NCBI GenBank assembly: GCA_030635365.1
Contig: DAOVYZ010000101.1
Location: 1-9,254, forward strand
Source: Bacteroidales bacterium
GTDB lineage: Bacteria; Bacteroidota; Bacteroidia; Bacteroidales; UBA12077
Direction of reading: 5' to 3'
DNA length: 9,254 nucleotides
Made by a program: the position numbers and the translations under genes. The notes beneath the pieces are model-generated. The model saw only the letters and a program-made list of their open reading frames with translations. It was not told the DNA's origin and searched no databases. Below, one piece after another: positions 7,656 to 9,254 of the stretch; position 1 is the first letter of the stretch, and every line of letters starts with the position of its first letter.

Positions 7656-8081
7656 TTATAAAAGATTTTTCAATCTTTCTAAATAATAGGTTTCTTTTTC
7701 TCTCATTATAACACTTTCACCTTTATTCTGATCATTATAACCAATTAGGTGAAGTATCCCATGAATTATTACTCTATATAATTCCTCTATCATTTTAACA
7801 CCGTAATATGCAGAATTGTTTCTCACAGTATCTAAGCTAATATAGATATCTCCATTAACGATTTCTTTATCACAATAATTAAAAGTAATAATGTCGGTGT
7901 AATAATCGTGCGAAAGGTATTCTTTGTTAATCTGTAGTATTTTGTTATTTGTAGTAAATATAATATTTACTTGTCCTATTTGCATTTTTTCTTTTTCAAT
8001 AACTCCCCTAATCCACCTTTTTAATCTGTTTTTTTCCTTTAGATTATATTCTATGCCTTCATTAAAAAAACATATCGGCAT
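7656..8081 (-). CDS. ybeY: Endoribonuclease YbeY, rRNA maturation factor
   Basis: YbeY is a small zinc-dependent endoribonuclease involved in 16S rRNA 3'-end maturation and ribosome quality control. The 141 residues carry TDIITF (62-67), GDIYIS (77-82) and the zinc motif IHGILHLIGYND (106-117). The usual motif HGxLHLxGYDH supplies three histidines. Here the first two are present (H107, H111), but the third position is occupied by Asn/Asp (N116-D117). As I recall, Bacteroidota YbeY proteins commonly carry Asp or Lys-Asp here, so this looks like a lineage trait and not decay. The ATG follows the stop of the upstream ATPase gene with no spacing (TAAATG), which suggests translational coupling. 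The mnmG gene follows after 24 bp. Confidence 0.93.
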   Translation of the reverse strand: MPICFFNEGIEYNLKEKNRLKRWIRGVIEKEKMQIGQVNIIFTTNNKILQINKEYLSHDYYTDIITFNYCDKEIVNGDIYISLDTVRNNSAYYGVKMIEELYRVIIHGILHLIGYNDQNKGESVIMREKETYYLERLKNLL

Positions 8082-8504
8082 TTATATATTGAATTTTATT
8101 TCCACCTTGCTTCCATTTCCATGGAAAATAACCTCATCAGCTAAATGTTTCATTAAGTAAACCCCTCGGCCGTGTATGTTTTCTATATTCTCAGGAGTTG
8201 TAGGATCCGGAACATCGTAAAAATTAAAACCTGGCCCCTCGTCCTCAATAAATATGCATACCTTGTTATCCTCAACTCCTATTTCAATTTCTACCTTCAC
8301 CATTTTTTTATCATCTTCCTTATTCCCATGCACAATAGCATTATTTACAGCCTCTACTGTAGCTATTAACATTTTGCCATAAATCTCTGAGTTAATTTTT
8401 GCTTCCTCTGAAATTTCATCAACCAATTTTTCTACTTTATTTATATTCTCAATTTTTGATTTTATAAAAATACTCTTTTCCATTTTTAATATTGTTGTTT
8501 GCAC
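8082..8504 (-). CDS. RsbW-like GHKL ATPase / serine-protein kinase (anti-sigma type)
   Basis: This single-domain, 140-residue GHKL (HATPase_c) protein belongs to the RsbW/SpoIIAB group, whose members bind ATP and phosphorylate an anti-anti-sigma partner or bind a sigma factor. ATP-site motifs are an N box EAVNNAIVHGN (51-61), a G1 box DEGPGF (88-93) and a G2 box GRGVYLM (112-118). There is no sensor, dimerisation/His or membrane domain, so it is not a two-component histidine kinase. No STAS antagonist, PP2C phosphatase or sigma factor lies nearby, so the target is unknown. The longest frame starts at a GTG (8502-8504) with AAAAGG 8 nt upstream. An ATG at codon 8 (8481-8483), giving MEKSIFIKS, is equally credible and resembles family starts. 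It is probably the first gene of the run through ybeY, mnmG, ade and uvrC. Confidence 0.85.
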   Translation of the reverse strand: MQTTILKMEKSIFIKSKIENINKVEKLVDEISEEAKINSEIYGKMLIATVEAVNNAIVHGNKEDDKKMVKVEIEIGVEDNKVCIFIEDEGPGFNFYDVPDPTTPENIENIHGRGVYLMKHLADEVIFHGNGSKVEIKFNI

Positions 8505-8617
8505 GGTATCAACCTTTTAGTTCTAATAATTACCCGTGTATACTATTATAATAACAATTTGTTACATTTTTATGTTTATATTTTCCAAAATTTGTCTTTT
8601 TGTATTAGAGGTTGCCT

Positions 8618-9254
8618 TTATTTTTTTCTCAACCAAAATTTTGGATTAAGGACTTCCATTTCCTCATATATTCTTAGATGTAACACCGAATTATTGTCCC
8701 CGTTTTGCGACACATAAACATCTCCAAGATAATGTCCATCACCAACAACATCCCCGGGTTTAACTGTAACGTTAACTATATTTGAATATAAACTTAAATA
8801 ATGACCGTGCCTTATAATTACAGCCATATTTGCTCCCGGTACCGCTATAACCTTTTTTACTTCACCCTCATAAATTGCCTTAACTCTTACGTCTTTTGAT
8901 ACACCAACATCAATTCCTTCGTTTTTTATTTTCACTCCTTTAATAACCGGATGTTGGTGTTCTCCATATTCTCTCAATACTACTCCTCCATTTATAGGCC
9001 ACCTTAATTTCCCTTTTTGCCCCTTAAATTTTCTCGATGTTACTTCTTCTCTTACTGTCAGTGTCTTATGAGTCTCATTGGCTGCTGCTTCACGAGCTAC
9101 TAATTCCGCAATTTCATTTTCCAGCTGTTTTTTAATTCTTTCATTTTCCCGTATTTTTTCTCTCAATCCTTTTTCTTTCCTTTTTAGCCTTCCTATTTCA
9201 TTGTTTTTCTTGTTTCGCTCATCCCCTAAATACCTTTTTTCTTTTTCTTTTCTT
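8618..9254 (-). CDS. EnvC-like murein hydrolase activator (degenerate LytM/M23), 5' end cut by window edge
   Basis: The C-terminal 211 residues are present; the frame stays open to the right edge, so the apparent TTG start at 9164-9166 is not the real start. The visible N-terminal part is rich in Lys, Glu, Arg and Asn, as in the coiled coil of EnvC-type proteins. The LytM (M23) fold then runs from GKLRWPINGG (9010 downwards) to the end. Relative to active LytM enzymes, the HxGID histidine is Asn (NEGID, Asn at 8921-8923), the YxHL histidine is Asn (LYSNI, 8780-8782), and in HLHFE the first His is Val (8684-8686); the Asp and last His remain. It is therefore probably not a peptidase but an activator of cell-wall amidases in daughter-cell separation, acting in the periplasm. 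A signal peptide would lie outside the window. It is 113 bp upstream of the ATPase gene, so co-transcription is uncertain. Confidence 0.88.
   Translation of the reverse strand, partial: RKEKEKRYLGDERNKKNNEIGRLKRKEKGLREKIRENERIKKQLENEIAELVAREAAANETHKTLTVREEVTSRKFKGQKGKLRWPINGGVVLREYGEHQHPVIKGVKIKNEGIDVGVSKDVRVKAIYEGEVKKVIAVPGANMAVIIRHGHYLSLYSNIVNVTVKPGDVVGDGHYLGDVYVSQNGDNNSVLHLRIYEEMEVLNPKFWLRKK

Noticed and set aside
8116..8127. 12-bp palindrome TTTCCATGGAAA
   Set aside because: It lies within codons for the conserved end of the ATPase domain (IFHGN). There is no second copy or regulatory context, and it is not a parS variant.
1..9254. Mobile elements, CRISPR arrays, tRNA or rRNA genes, riboswitches
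   Set aside because: I found no direct-repeat array, transposase, integrase, cloverleaf-like stretch or long structured leader. The genes are standard housekeeping genes with even base composition.

Overview
The window is a low-GC (about one third G+C by eye), gene-dense piece of a bacterial chromosome in which every convincing gene lies on the minus strand. The protein set points to Bacteroidota, most likely the order Bacteroidales or a close relative. The evidence is a DUF4271 membrane protein next to a Bacteroidales-type uroporphyrinogen-III synthase, a degenerate EnvC-type LytM protein, an RsbW-like ATPase beside ybeY, A-rich leaders in place of clear Shine-Dalgarno sites, and a TAnnTTTG-type -7 promoter box. 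I see no phage, transposon, CRISPR, tRNA or rRNA.

In the direction of transcription (right to left) the layout is as follows. (1) The 3' part of an EnvC/M23-family murein hydrolase activator, cut by the right edge. (2) After a 113-bp gap, a tightly packed run: RsbW-like ATPase, ybeY (0 bp spacing), mnmG (24 bp), ade (short gap) and uvrC (2 bp), read here as one operon. It joins rRNA maturation, tRNA wobble modification, purine salvage and nucleotide excision repair. (3) A 276-bp gap holding a likely intrinsic terminator for uvrC and a likely promoter for the next unit. (4) A DUF4271 membrane protein followed by hemD, which makes the tetrapyrrole precursor uroporphyrinogen III. A possible terminator is cut by the left edge.

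The most notable element is a perfect 16-bp palindrome, TGTTCCACGTGGAACA at 5732-5747, in the mnmG/ade junction. It matches the ParB-binding centromere site parS, differing from the common TGTTTCACGTGAAACA form by one symmetric base-pair change. It implies that this locus helps nucleate the chromosome-segregation complex and probably lies near the replication origin. It also explains why the longest ade reading frame begins MFHVEQ: those residues are translated parS, and the real start is probably nine codons further in.

I found no clearly new multi-gene system. The other points worth a second look are the unknown membrane partner of hemD, ade occupying a slot where I recall apt in Bacteroides, an orphan anti-sigma-type ATPase, and a strong hairpin in the uvrC 5' coding region.
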